Shown: piece after piece, positions 1 through 7,310 of the stretch
Layout: the number at the start of each line of letters is the position of its first letter
Position numbering within the stretch: position 1 is the stretch's first letter
Assembly (NCBI GenBank): GCA_035553355.1
Contig: DATMJW010000042.1
Span: 1 to 40,181 of the forward strand
Reading direction: 5' to 3'
Length of the DNA stretch: 40,181 nt
From: Gaiellasilicea sp035553355
GTDB taxonomy: Bacteria > Actinomycetota > Thermoleophilia > Gaiellales > Gaiellaceae
The notes under the pieces: generated by a model
Told to the model about the DNA's origin: nothing
Database searches by the model: none
Seen by the model: the letters and a program-made list of their open reading frames with translations, nothing else
Made by a program: the position numbers and the translations under genes

Positions 1-329
1 GGCAGCTCGACCTCGCCGCGGAGCGCCGCCAGCCCGACCTCGAGCTCGGCGCGCTCCGGCGGCTCCTGCTCGGCCACGGCCTCGCCCTCCGGGTCGCCCG
101 TCGTCGTCGTCGCGCGCAGGTCGATCTCGGTCAGATACCGCTTGTCGAGCCCGACGAAGCGGTTCGCCAGCTTCGTCGGGCTCGACAAGCGGTATCTGAC
201 CGAGATCGACCTGCGCGCGACGACGACCACGGGCGACCCGGAGGGCGAGCCCGTGGCCGAGCAGGAGCCGCCGGAGCGCGCCGAGCTCGAGGTCGGGCTG
301 GCGGCGCTCCGCGGCGAGGTCGAGCTGCC
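1..329. repeat. 160-bp inverted repeat (foldback) at the window start
   Basis: Bases 1-160 are the reverse complement of 170-329, with a 9-base centre (161-169). Only two positions differ: 102/228, synonymous in truB, and 80/250, which changes Pro to Ala. The right arm reads as normal truB coding sequence. The left arm is the same sequence backwards and replaces the upstream half of truB. The left arm starts at base 1, so the true arm may be longer. This is most simply an assembly or amplification foldback at a contig end. Confidence 0.95.
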
Positions 330-636
330 GATTCCCGCTGCCTCGGCCGTCAAGATCGACGGGCAGCGCGCGTACAAGCTGCATCGGGCGGGAGTGGCGG
401 TCGAGATGCCGCTCCGGCGCTCACGCGTCGCCGCGCTCGAGCTGCTCGCCTACGGGGACGGGGTGGCGACGCTCGATCTGCGCGTCAGCTCCGGCACGTA
501 TGTCCGCTCGATCGCAACCGCGCTCGGCGGGCACTGCCGAACGCTGCGCCGTCTCGAGATCGGGCCGTTCTCGGTCGACGAGGCGGACGAGGAGCGGCTC
601 CTGCCGCCCGACGAGGCGCTTGCGAGGCTCGCATGA
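166..636 (+). CDS. truB: tRNA pseudouridine(55) synthase TruB, 3' part only
   Basis: C-terminal part of TruB, which makes pseudouridine 55 in the T-loop of tRNAs. The readable protein runs from about ASFVGLDKRYLTEIDL through the family motif KIDGQRAYKLHRAG and the YVRSIATALG segment to a C-terminal tail. The N-terminal half with the catalytic Asp (GTLDPxATG) is absent, because the bases before about 166 are an inverted copy of downstream sequence. The in-frame ATG at 142 lies in that inverted arm and should not be taken as a start. The stop overlaps the ribF start as ATGA, so the two are probably cotranscribed. Identity is secure; the 5' boundary is artificial. Confidence 0.88.
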   Translation, partial: ASFVGLDKRYLTEIDLRATTTTGDPEGEPVAEQEPPERAELEVGLAALRGEVELPIPAASAVKIDGQRAYKLHRAGVAVEMPLRRSRVAALELLAYGDGVATLDLRVSSGTYVRSIATALGGHCRTLRRLEIGPFSVDEADEERLLPPDEALARLA

Positions 637-1475
637 GCTGGACCGCCGCGATCGGCACGTTCGACGGCGTCCACCGCGGCCACCGGCGCGTCGTCGAGAC
701 GGCGAAGGCGCACGGCCACCCGGTGAAGGCGCTCACGTTCCACCCGCACCCCCGCAGCGTGGTGCAGGGGAACCGCGTCGAGCACGTGACGACGCTCGAG
801 CGGCGCGTCGAGCTGCTGCGGGAAGCGGGTGCCGACGAGGTGGTCGTCCTGCCGTTCACGCTCGAGACGGCGGCCCAGTCGCCGCAGGAGTTCGCGCGCA
901 CGCATCTCGCGGGCGCGACCGCGGTCGCGTGCGGCGCCGACTTCCGGTTCGGGCATCGTCGCGCCGGCGACACCGAGACGCTGCGGGCGCTCGGCCTCGA
1001 GGTGCTCCCGGTGGAACACGTCGACGGCGTCTCCTCGTCCGCGATCCGCCGGCTCGTGCAGGAGGGCGACGTCCGTGCGGCCGCCGTGCAGCTGGGGCGG
1101 CCGTTCGAGCTCGACGGCGTCGTCGTTCCCGGCGACCGCCGTGGCGGCACGCTCGGCTACCCGACGGCGAACCTCGCGGTCGACGCGGCGCTGCTCGTCC
1201 CGCGCTACGGGATCTACGCGGGCGCCGCGCGCGTCCCGGGTCGGGAGTGGTACCGCGCGGCGATGTCGATCGGCACGAACCCGCACTACGGCGGCACCGA
1301 GCGCCGCATCGAGCCCTACCTGCTCGACTTCGACGGCGACCTCTACGGGCAGCGGCTCGTCGTGGAGCTGTGGCAGCGCCTACGGGACGAGCGGGCCTTC
1401 GAGAGCGAGGCGGCACTCGTCGAGCAGATCGGCCGTGACGTCGACGCGACCCGCGCCGCCACCCGCCCCGCGTGA
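633..1475 (+). CDS. ribF: Bifunctional riboflavin kinase / FAD synthetase RibF
   Basis: Cytosolic enzyme converting riboflavin to FMN (kinase) and FMN to FAD (adenylyltransferase). The 280 residues carry both domains. The N-terminal nucleotidyltransferase has GTFDGVHRGH (residues 8-17), TFHPHP and the SSSAIRR motif. The C-terminal kinase has GDRRGGTLGYPTANL, YGIYAG and SIGTNPHYGG. The start is the ATG inside the ATGA overlap with truB, and the protein begins directly at the first beta strand before the GTFDG motif. truB-ribF-rpsO is a common bacterial order. Length is slightly below the usual 300-310 residues, but no motif is missing. Confidence 0.96.
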   Translation: MSWTAAIGTFDGVHRGHRRVVETAKAHGHPVKALTFHPHPRSVVQGNRVEHVTTLERRVELLREAGADEVVVLPFTLETAAQSPQEFARTHLAGATAVACGADFRFGHRRAGDTETLRALGLEVLPVEHVDGVSSSAIRRLVQEGDVRAAAVQLGRPFELDGVVVPGDRRGGTLGYPTANLAVDAALLVPRYGIYAGAARVPGREWYRAAMSIGTNPHYGGTERRIEPYLLDFDGDLYGQRLVVELWQRLRDERAFESEAALVEQIGRDVDATRAATRPA

Positions 1476-1517
1476 CAGTCCTGTAACAGGGGACTGTCCC
1501 CGGGACTGTCCCCTGTT
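1474..1517. repeat. REP-like palindromic element, copy 1
   Basis: Two tandem copies of the 12-mer GGGACTGTCCCC (1492-1515), each a small palindrome. They lie inside a larger near-palindrome (1485-1517) with arms AACAGGGGAC and GTCCCCTGTT broken only by T:T mismatches. A flanking GACAGTCC (1474-1481) pairs with GGACTGTC (1491-1498) as an alternative hairpin. It sits between ribF and the ABC ATPase gene. The same doubled 12-mer recurs inside ftsK, and a diverged form follows dapB. It resembles REP/RAYT-type elements, but no RAYT transposase gene is in the window. Confidence 0.75.
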
Positions 1518-1554
1518 CGAAGCGGCCGGTGGCCGTCCGTCCGACGCGCGCAGA

Positions 1555-1560
1555 TAGCGT
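1555..1560 (+). promoter_or_regulatory. Leaderless-type -10 box before the ABC ATPase gene
   Basis: TAGCGT ends 7 nt before the ATG at 1568, the spacing expected if transcription starts at the start codon. The AGGAG at 1562-1566 is only 1 nt from the ATG, too close for a normal ribosome site. Confidence 0.5.
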
Positions 1561-1567
1561 CAGGAGC

Positions 1568-2494
1568 ATGAGCTCGAGCGTGCCGATGATCCACGCGCGC
1601 GGCCTCGTGAAGCGCTTCGGCGACTTCACGGCCGTCGACGCGATCGACCTCGACGTCCCGCCGGGCGAGGCGTTCGGCTTCCTCGGGCCGAACGGCGCGG
1701 GCAAGAGCTCGACGATGCGGATGATCGGCTGCGTCTCGCCGGTGACGGACGGGACGCTGCGCGTGCTCGGCCTCGACCCCGCGACCGACGGAGCGCGGAT
1801 CCGCGCCCGGCTCGGCGTCGTGCCGCAGCAGGACTCGCTCGACAACGAGCTCACGGTGCGCGAGAACGTCCTCATCTACGGGCGCTACTTCGGGCTGCCG
1901 CGCCGGGAGCTGCGGCCGAAGATCGACGAGCTGCTCGACTTCGTCCAGCTCCGGGAGCGCGCCGGCGACAAGGTCGAGCCGCTCTCCGGAGGGATGAAGC
2001 GCCGCCTCACGATCGCGCGCTCGCTCGTCAACGACCCCGACCTGCTCCTCCTCGACGAGCCGACGACGGGGCTCGACCCGCAGGCGCGGCACGTCGTGTG
2101 GGACCGGCTCTTCCGGCTGAAGCAGCGCGGTGTGACGCTCGTCCTGACGACCCATTACATGGACGAGGCGGAGCAGCTGTGCGACCGCTTGGTCGTGATG
2201 GACGGCGGGAGGATCGTCGCGGAGGGCTCACCGTCGCAGCTGATCTCGCGCTACGCGACTCGCGAGGTCGTCGAGGTGCGTTTCGAGGGCGAACGCGGCG
2301 AGGCGGCCGCGCTCGACGGCCTCGCGGAGCGGGTGGAGGAGCTTCCGGACCGGGTGCTCCTCTACACGCAGGACGGAGACGGGACGGCGGCGCAGCTCTC
2401 GGAGCGCCCGCTCCCGCCGCACTCGACGCTCATCCGCAGGAGCACGCTCGAGGACGTCTTCCTCCACCTGACGGGCCGGACGCTCGTCGACTGA
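1568..2494 (+). CDS. ABC-2 exporter ATP-binding protein (NodI/DrrA type)
   Basis: ATPase subunit of an ABC-2 exporter, working with the two permeases that follow. Its 308 residues have Walker A GPNGAGKSS (40-48), the signature LSGGM (139-143), Walker B LLLLDEP (Asp163-Glu164) and a switch His in LTTHYMDEAEQL. A short domain after about residue 220 is typical of the NodI/DrrA group. The ATG at 1568 was chosen because homology begins just after it and TAGCGT lies 7 nt upstream. Further upstream the frame runs into the REP element. The stop overlaps the permease start as TGATG. The substrate cannot be read from sequence; relatives export drugs or lipo-oligosaccharides. Confidence 0.92.
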   Translation: MSSSVPMIHARGLVKRFGDFTAVDAIDLDVPPGEAFGFLGPNGAGKSSTMRMIGCVSPVTDGTLRVLGLDPATDGARIRARLGVVPQQDSLDNELTVRENVLIYGRYFGLPRRELRPKIDELLDFVQLRERAGDKVEPLSGGMKRRLTIARSLVNDPDLLLLDEPTTGLDPQARHVVWDRLFRLKQRGVTLVLTTHYMDEAEQLCDRLVVMDGGRIVAEGSPSQLISRYATREVVEVRFEGERGEAAALDGLAERVEELPDRVLLYTQDGDGTAAQLSERPLPPHSTLIRRSTLEDVFLHLTGRTLVD

Positions 2495-3270
2495 TGGACG
2501 CCTTCGTCGGGCCGGCGCGGTCGTACGAGCACTGGCTCGCGCAGTACCGGCGCGTGTGGCGGGGGACCGTCGGGACGAGCCTCCTCAACCCGGTCTTCTT
2601 CCTCGCCGCGATGGGGCTCGGCCTCGGCACGCTCGTCGATGCGTCGCCGAACGCACCCGCGGGCGTGCGCTACGTCGACTTCGTCGCGCCGGGCCTGCTC
2701 GCGGCTGCGGCCATGCAGACGGCCGCGACGGAGTCGACGTTCCCCGTGATGGCGGCGATGCGGTGGAATCGGACGTACCACGCGATGCTCGCGACGCCGC
2801 TCGCGGTGCGCGACATCCTGCTCGGCCACCAGCTGTTCGTCGCGACGCGCGTCCTCCTCGCAAGCGCCGCATACCTCGCCGTGATCGCGGCGTTCGGAGC
2901 CGTCGACTCGCCGCTCGGGCTGCTCGTGGTGCCGGTGGCCGTGCTGCTCGGGCTCGCGTTCGCCGGGCCGATCATGGCGCTCGCGGCCACGGTCGAGAAC
3001 GGCGCCGCGTTTCCGCCGCTCTTCCGCTTCGCGATCGTCCCGATGTTCCTCTTCTCGGGGACGTTCTTCCCGGTGGAGCGGCTGCCGCTCGTGGCCGAGT
3101 GGGTCGCGTGGGCGACGCCGCTCTGGCACGGCGTCGAGCTCTCGCGCGCGCTCACGCTCGGCGACGTCGAGCCTGGGCACGCCGCCGTCCACGTGGGGTA
3201 CCTCGCCGCGTGGGCGATCGGCGGCGCGGCCCTCGCCCGCTGGCGCTATCGGAAGGCGCTGCTCGGTTGA
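2494..3270 (+). CDS. ABC-2 type transporter permease (first)
   Basis: Integral membrane subunit of 258 residues with about six hydrophobic segments, including FFLAAMGLGLGTLV near residue 31 and several in the last two-thirds. The segment YVDFVAPGLLAAAAMQTA and the later FRFAIVPMFLFSGTFFPVE are typical of the NodJ/DrrB ABC-2 family. The start overlaps the ATPase stop by one base (TGATG). It is related to the next gene along its whole length (both have FVAPGLLA, then PMFLFSxTFFP), so the exporter is probably a heterodimeric channel from a tandem duplication. Confidence 0.9.
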   Translation: MDAFVGPARSYEHWLAQYRRVWRGTVGTSLLNPVFFLAAMGLGLGTLVDASPNAPAGVRYVDFVAPGLLAAAAMQTAATESTFPVMAAMRWNRTYHAMLATPLAVRDILLGHQLFVATRVLLASAAYLAVIAAFGAVDSPLGLLVVPVAVLLGLAFAGPIMALAATVENGAAFPPLFRFAIVPMFLFSGTFFPVERLPLVAEWVAWATPLWHGVELSRALTLGDVEPGHAAVHVGYLAAWAIGGAALARWRYRKALLG

Positions 3271-4058
3271 GCTCGTACGTCCTGCGGGCGTTCGAGCGGC
3301 CGTCGGCGCGCGGCGCGCTGCTGTTCGAGCGCAACCTGATGAGCTACCGCCGGATGTGGATCATCATCCTCTCCGGCTTCTTCGAGCCGCTCTTCTATCT
3401 GCTCGCGCTCGGCTTCGGCCTCGGTGCGTACGTCGGCGACGTGACGCAGGCGGGCGTGACCGTGACGTACGCGGCGTTCGTCGCCCCGGGCCTGCTCGCG
3501 GCTTCCGCGATGAACGGCGCCTTCTACGACGCGACGAACATCTTCTGGAAGCTTCGCTACCAGAAGCTGTACGACGCCGTCCTCGCGACGCCGCTCGGCC
3601 CGCGCGACGTCGCCGTCGGCGAGACCGCGTGGGCGCTCTTCCGCGGCCTCGTCTACGCCGTCGGCTTCTTCTCCGTGATGGCCGCGCTCGGCCTCGTCGA
3701 GTCGTGGTGGGCGGTGCTCGCGCTGCCCGCGACGCTCTTCGTCGGCTTCGCCTTCGCGGGCGCCGGGATCGCCGCGGTGACGTATATGCGGAGCTGGCAG
3801 GACTTCGACGCGCTGAACCTGGTGATGCTGCCGATGTTCCTCTTCTCGGCGACGTTCTTCCCGCTCGCGGTGTACCCGGAGTGGCTGCAGGGCGTCGTCC
3901 AGGCGACGCCGCTCTACCACGCCGTCTCGCTCGTGCGCGGGCTCACGACGGGCGTCGTCGGGATCGCGCAGCTCGTCGACGTCGCGTACCTGGCGGCGCT
4001 CGGGATCGCCGGCACGTGGCTGGCGGCGCGGCGGATCGAGCGTCTGCTCCTCACGTAG
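3267..4058 (+). CDS. ABC-2 type transporter permease (second)
   Basis: Second membrane subunit, 263 residues from a TTG start that overlaps the previous stop as TTGA. Hydrophobic segments include MWIIILSGFFEPLFYLLAL, then AFVAPGLLAASAMNGAF, then NLVMLPMFLFSATFFPLAV. It is a NodJ/DrrB-like paralogue of the upstream permease. The next possible start, ATG at 3339, would remove the conserved FERNLMSYRRMW segment before the first membrane helix, so TTG 3267 is preferred. Other genes in the window show the same TTGA arrangement. It completes a three-gene exporter operon. Confidence 0.88.
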   Translation: MSSYVLRAFERPSARGALLFERNLMSYRRMWIIILSGFFEPLFYLLALGFGLGAYVGDVTQAGVTVTYAAFVAPGLLAASAMNGAFYDATNIFWKLRYQKLYDAVLATPLGPRDVAVGETAWALFRGLVYAVGFFSVMAALGLVESWWAVLALPATLFVGFAFAGAGIAAVTYMRSWQDFDALNLVMLPMFLFSATFFPLAVYPEWLQGVVQATPLYHAVSLVRGLTTGVVGIAQLVDVAYLAALGIAGTWLAARRIERLLLT

Positions 4059-4093
4059 CGCAAGTTTCGGCCGCTTGCGGGCTCTTTGGAGGT

Positions 4094-4300
4094 ATGCGCC
4101 AGGAGATGACGCTCCTCGAAACCGTCAGGTGCCTCGAGTGCGGCGACGTCTACTCGAAGCCGGCCGGCGGGCGGACGATGGACGCGAACCCGGGTTGCCC
4201 GCACTGCGGGTACGTCGGCTGGCTTCCGGTCAGCGTGGGGTTCCGGCGTGACCGCTTCGGCGCGGGTCGCCTGCAGCGCCGGCTCGCGCGATCAGGCTGA
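4094..4300 (+). CDS. Small zinc-ribbon protein of unknown function
   Basis: Protein of 68 residues (ATG 4094; ATG 4106 is an alternative). It has two knuckles, CLECG and CPHCG, about 28 residues apart, as in rubredoxin-like or FmdB-like zinc ribbons, followed by a basic tail RRDRFGAGRLQRRLARSG. GGAGG at 4088-4092 lies 1 nt before ATG 4094 but 13 nt before ATG 4106, so neither start is ideally placed. The last 71 bases overlap, convergently, the 3' end of the gamma-glutamyltransferase-like gene. Zinc binding follows from the four cysteines; no function can be assigned. Confidence 0.7.
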   Translation: MRQEMTLLETVRCLECGDVYSKPAGGRTMDANPGCPHCGYVGWLPVSVGFRRDRFGAGRLQRRLARSG

Positions 4301-5597
4301 CGCCGCCGAAGTAGTGGTGCCGCTCGGGCCAGCGGGTGACGACGCGACCCGCGGCCTCGAGCTGTGCGAGCGCCTCCTCGTCCGCGCCCGGCTCGGCGTG
4401 GACGACCGCACCCGCGGGGTGCACCCGCGGACGCTGGACGGCTGCGACCGGGTCGAGCCCCTCGTCGAGGACGGCCGCGGCGACGCCGACGAGCGCCGTC
4501 CGTAGGCGCGTTCCTCCGGCGGCGCCGATCGCGAGTGCGAGGCCGTCGTCGTCGAACGCGAGGCTCGGCGACATCATGCTCTCCATCCGCTCCCTCGGGC
4601 GGAGCGGTGCGAGGAGCAGGTCGCCCTCGCCGAGCATGCTGTTCAGGTGTAGGTCGAGCCCCGGAAGGAAGTCTCCGGTGCCGAGGCCGAGGCTCGACGT
4701 CAGGACGCACGCCGTTCCGTCGGCGTCGACGACCGCGAGGTTCGTCGTGTGGCCTCCCGCCCGCGGGCCCTCCACCGCCGCGACGAGCGCGAGCGTTCGG
4801 TCGCGCGGCGAGAGCGGCGCGAGCGGCGGTAGGCGGGCGAGTGCGTCGCCGACGCCGGCGAGGCCGCCGCGGGTCAGGAAGCGCGTGCCCGCGTACGGCA
4901 CCTCGAGCGGCTCCGACCACCGAGGCGCGTACGCCGCGAGATCCTCGCGTGTGACGGCGCAGCCGTCCTCGGCGACGAGGAGCTCCGCGATCGTGCCGCG
5001 GTAGACGCTCGCCGCACCCTCCTCGGCGAGCGTCTCGAGGGCGGTGACGAGACCCGGCTGGTCGAGCACCTCGCCCGCGGCGAGCGGCCGGCCAGCAGGC
5101 GCGTAGATCCGTGCGCCGTCCTCGCGGAGCGTGAAGACCGGCGCGAGCATTGCGAGGCACGCGGCGTGGGCGGGAGGGAGGACGACACCCGATCGCGCGA
5201 GCGTGAGCGCCGGCTCGACGAGCCGCGCCCACGGCAGGCGACCCTGTGCGCGCCAGAGGGCATCGAGTGCGGCGGGCACCCCGGGAACGGCGCAGGAACC
5301 GGGGCCGACGGCGTAATGGACGAGCTCGGCGCCGAACGGCACCTCGAGCTCGACGAGCTCGGCGCCCCTCCCGGTCGGGACGTCCACGAACCCGTCGAGG
5401 TTCCGTGCCGCCCGTCCGTCCCAGTGGATCGCGTGCAGTCCGCCGAGGAGCCCGGTCATCACCGTCTCGGCGACGCACGAGGCGAGGCAGGCGGCGACGG
5501 CCGCGTCCGCGGCGCTGCCGCCGTCCTCCAGGATCTCGAGCCCCGCCTCGACGGTGGCGGGGTGGCCCGCGGCGACAGCAGCCGGTACGGCATGCAT
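4230..5597 (-). CDS. Gamma-glutamyltransferase family Ntn-hydrolase
   Basis: A 455-residue member of the gamma-glutamyltranspeptidase family, which self-cleaves before a catalytic threonine and transfers or hydrolyses gamma-glutamyl groups. The expected nucleophile is Thr284 in GGHTTNLAVVD. Other family segments are GGSAADAAVAA (26-36), VPGVPAALDALW, a LNSMLGE loop (318-324) and GAAGGTR (358-364), where classical enzymes have GSPGG. No signal peptide is seen, unlike periplasmic GGTs, and the protein is shorter than the usual 550-580. The start is 8 nt after the beta-lactamase-like stop, so the pair is an operon. The exact substrate is unknown; a cytosolic relative of acylases or GGT is likely. 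Confidence 0.82.
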   Translation of the reverse strand: MHAVPAAVAAGHPATVEAGLEILEDGGSAADAAVAACLASCVAETVMTGLLGGLHAIHWDGRAARNLDGFVDVPTGRGAELVELEVPFGAELVHYAVGPGSCAVPGVPAALDALWRAQGRLPWARLVEPALTLARSGVVLPPAHAACLAMLAPVFTLREDGARIYAPAGRPLAAGEVLDQPGLVTALETLAEEGAASVYRGTIAELLVAEDGCAVTREDLAAYAPRWSEPLEVPYAGTRFLTRGGLAGVGDALARLPPLAPLSPRDRTLALVAAVEGPRAGGHTTNLAVVDADGTACVLTSSLGLGTGDFLPGLDLHLNSMLGEGDLLLAPLRPRERMESMMSPSLAFDDDGLALAIGAAGGTRLRTALVGVAAAVLDEGLDPVAAVQRPRVHPAGAVVHAEPGADEEALAQLEAAGRVVTRWPERHHYFGGVSLIARAGAAGDPRRSGHAGTPR

Positions 5598-5605
5598 GGT
5601 GCGCG

Positions 5606-6832
5606 CTACGTCGTCTCGTAGACGCGCTCGACGAGCCGGGCGCCGAAGCGGACGAAGCGCGGTTCGCCCTCCTCGGGGTGGAAGTCGAAGCGCAGCCCGC
5701 GCAGCGGCCCGCCGACGACCTCGAAGACCCGGTTCCCGAGCGAGCGCGCGTGCGTCGGCGGCGTCGCGGTCGCCTCGACGGCGAGCCCGCCCGCCTCGGG
5801 CGTGAGCGCGACGAAGCTCCCTGCGGGCGTCTCATACCGAGCCGCGAGAGGAGAGAGCTCCTCCGGTGGCAGCGGCACCGTCGGCTGCTCGGCGCGGCGC
5901 GTCCCGAGCACGCGCGCGACCGCCTCGTCCTCGAGCTCGCGCAACGTCCGCCCTGCCGTCGCGGTGTTCGCAAGAGCGACGAACACGAAGTCGCGCTCCG
6001 GCTCGAACGTGAGGCGCGAGACGGCGCCGCCCCAGTTGCCGATGTGCCCCCAGGGCTGGAGGTCGCCCAGAGGTTCGAGCCCGAGCCCCAAGCCGTAGAA
6101 CCCATCAGGGGTGCGCGCCACCGGCTCGCGCAGTGCCGCTGTCTCGGGCGCGTCGAGGTGGAGGCGCGCGAACGCGAGCACATCCGGAACGTTCGACGTC
6201 AGCCCGCCCGACGCCCGGCGCGCCCGCGGATGGTGCGGCCGCTGCGGCCCCGGGTCGTGGCCGGCGGCCTCCGGCTCGCCCCAGTGGGTGGAGCGGAGGC
6301 CGAGCGGCTGCAACACCCACTCGTCCAGTGCCGCCTCGTAGGTCGTCCCGTTCCGGTTGCCGAGCACGTGCGCGAGCAGCCAGTAGCCGGCATTGCAGTA
6401 CGACCACACCTCGCCCGGACGGACGAGCTGGCGCTGGCGCAGGAGCTCCGCGGCGAGGCGGGGGAGCGCGTCGTCGCCCTCTCCGAAGCGGCTGAGGTCG
6501 CCGCACTCGCTCTCGAACCCGCCGAGGTGCGAGAGCAGGTGCCGGACGGTGACGTCGGGCTCGGGCGCCGCAACGACGTCGTCGAACTCGAGCGCGCCCG
6601 CGATCTGCAGGGAGAGTGCGAGCGTGGCCGTGAACGGCTTCGTGATCGACGCGATCCGGAACGTCGTCTCCGGCGTGACGGGAACGCCGCCGCCGCGCTC
6701 GGTGACGCCGTACGCCCGCATCCAGACGTCGTCGCCGTGAGCGACACCGAAGGCGGCTCCGGGCACGTCGGCCGCGACGAGCGCGTCGCGAACGAGCCCG
6801 TCGAACTCGTCGTCGAGAGCCGCGAGCGCCAT
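5606..6832 (-). CDS. Serine beta-lactamase-like hydrolase (class C/esterase family)
   Basis: A 408-residue member of the beta-lactamase/transpeptidase-like family (PF00144). The active-site motifs are in order: SITK (Ser62-Lys65), YCN (Tyr145-Asn147) and HIG (263-265), where class C enzymes have KTG and esterase-like members often HxG. Residues after about 320 form an extra C-terminal domain common in this family. No signal peptide is visible, so it may be a cytosolic esterase or D-amino peptidase rather than a resistance enzyme. It is the first gene of a two-gene minus-strand operon with the gamma-glutamyltransferase-like gene, and it is divergent from rpsO. The ATG at 6832 has TAGGGT 8 nt upstream. 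Confidence 0.87.
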   Translation of the reverse strand: MALAALDDEFDGLVRDALVAADVPGAAFGVAHGDDVWMRAYGVTERGGGVPVTPETTFRIASITKPFTATLALSLQIAGALEFDDVVAAPEPDVTVRHLLSHLGGFESECGDLSRFGEGDDALPRLAAELLRQRQLVRPGEVWSYCNAGYWLLAHVLGNRNGTTYEAALDEWVLQPLGLRSTHWGEPEAAGHDPGPQRPHHPRARRASGGLTSNVPDVLAFARLHLDAPETAALREPVARTPDGFYGLGLGLEPLGDLQPWGHIGNWGGAVSRLTFEPERDFVFVALANTATAGRTLRELEDEAVARVLGTRRAEQPTVPLPPEELSPLAARYETPAGSFVALTPEAGGLAVEATATPPTHARSLGNRVFEVVGGPLRGLRFDFHPEEGEPRFVRFGARLVERVYETT

Positions 6833-6840
6833 CCTGCGCT

Positions 6841-6846
6841 ACCCTA
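6841..6846 (-). promoter_or_regulatory. Leaderless-type -10 box before the beta-lactamase-like gene
   Basis: On the minus strand TAGGGT lies 8 nt before the ATG at 6832. No purine-rich ribosome site at a normal distance was seen. Confidence 0.45.
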
Positions 6847-6928
6847 GTCGCGACCGAGCTCTCGGCCGCGCGTGCCTTTCCTTCACGCCGAGCGGGGACT
6901 CAGGCGCACCAGCGACAAGGAGGCACCC

Positions 6929-7198
6929 ATGGCCCTCACCAAGGAAACGAAGCAGGAACTGATCGGCAAGCATGGCCGCACCGACACCGACACGGGGTCG
7001 CCGGAGGTGCAGATCGCGATGCTGACGAGGCGGATCAACGACCTCACGGAGCATCTGCGCACCCACCCGAAGGATCACTACTCGCGCCGCGGGCTGCTGA
7101 AGCTCGTCGGCCGGCGCCGCCGCTTCCTCGCGTACCTGCAGAAGCACGACCTCGAGGGCTATCGCGCCCTCATCAAGGAGCTCGGCCTCCGGCGCTAG
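6929..7198 (+). CDS. rpsO: 30S ribosomal protein S15
   Basis: Ribosomal protein S15, which binds 16S rRNA early in 30S assembly. It has 89 residues, the same as E. coli S15. It contains the conserved DTGSPEVQIAMLTRRI segment, then HxxDHxSRRGL in the form HPKDHYSRRGLLKLV, then RRRRFLAYLQ and YRALIKELGLRR. The start at ATG 6929 is fixed by AAGGAGG at 6917-6923, 5 nt upstream; the longer in-frame reading from 6872 has no homology before it. It is followed by pnp, with a long hairpin in the 112-nt gap, the same order as in E. coli and Streptomyces. Confidence 0.98.
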   Translation: MALTKETKQELIGKHGRTDTDTGSPEVQIAMLTRRINDLTEHLRTHPKDHYSRRGLLKLVGRRRRFLAYLQKHDLEGYRALIKELGLRR

Positions 7199-7220
7199 CC
7201 GGCCGCAGAGCTCTCGTCCC

Positions 7221-7284
7221 GGAGAGTGGAAGCTTCGGCGAGCGCGCTCCCAACCCGGCGCGCTCGCCCAAGCCTCCACTCTCC
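7221..7284 (+). promoter_or_regulatory. Large rpsO-pnp intergenic hairpin (possible RNase III site)
   Basis: Left arm 7221-7246 pairs with right arm 7259-7284: 24 of 26 pairs, two single mismatches (A:C and C:C), and a 12-nt loop. There is no T-run after it, so it is not a classical terminator. In E. coli the pnp leader holds a long duplex cut by RNase III that lets PNPase repress itself, and the Streptomyces rpsO-pnp gap has a comparable processed hairpin. Position and shape support the same role here; processing itself is inferred. Confidence 0.7.
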
Positions 7285-7310
7285 ACGAAGCACAGTGGAG
7301 GAATAGGACT

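Noticed and set aside
142..165. ATG at 142 as the start of truB
   Set aside because: It lies in the inverted left arm of the foldback; the residues MSSPTKRF come from antisense truB sequence and the catalytic half is missing.
1492..1515. CRISPR repeat
   Set aside because: The two 12-mers are directly adjacent with no spacer, and the other copies are far away and single.
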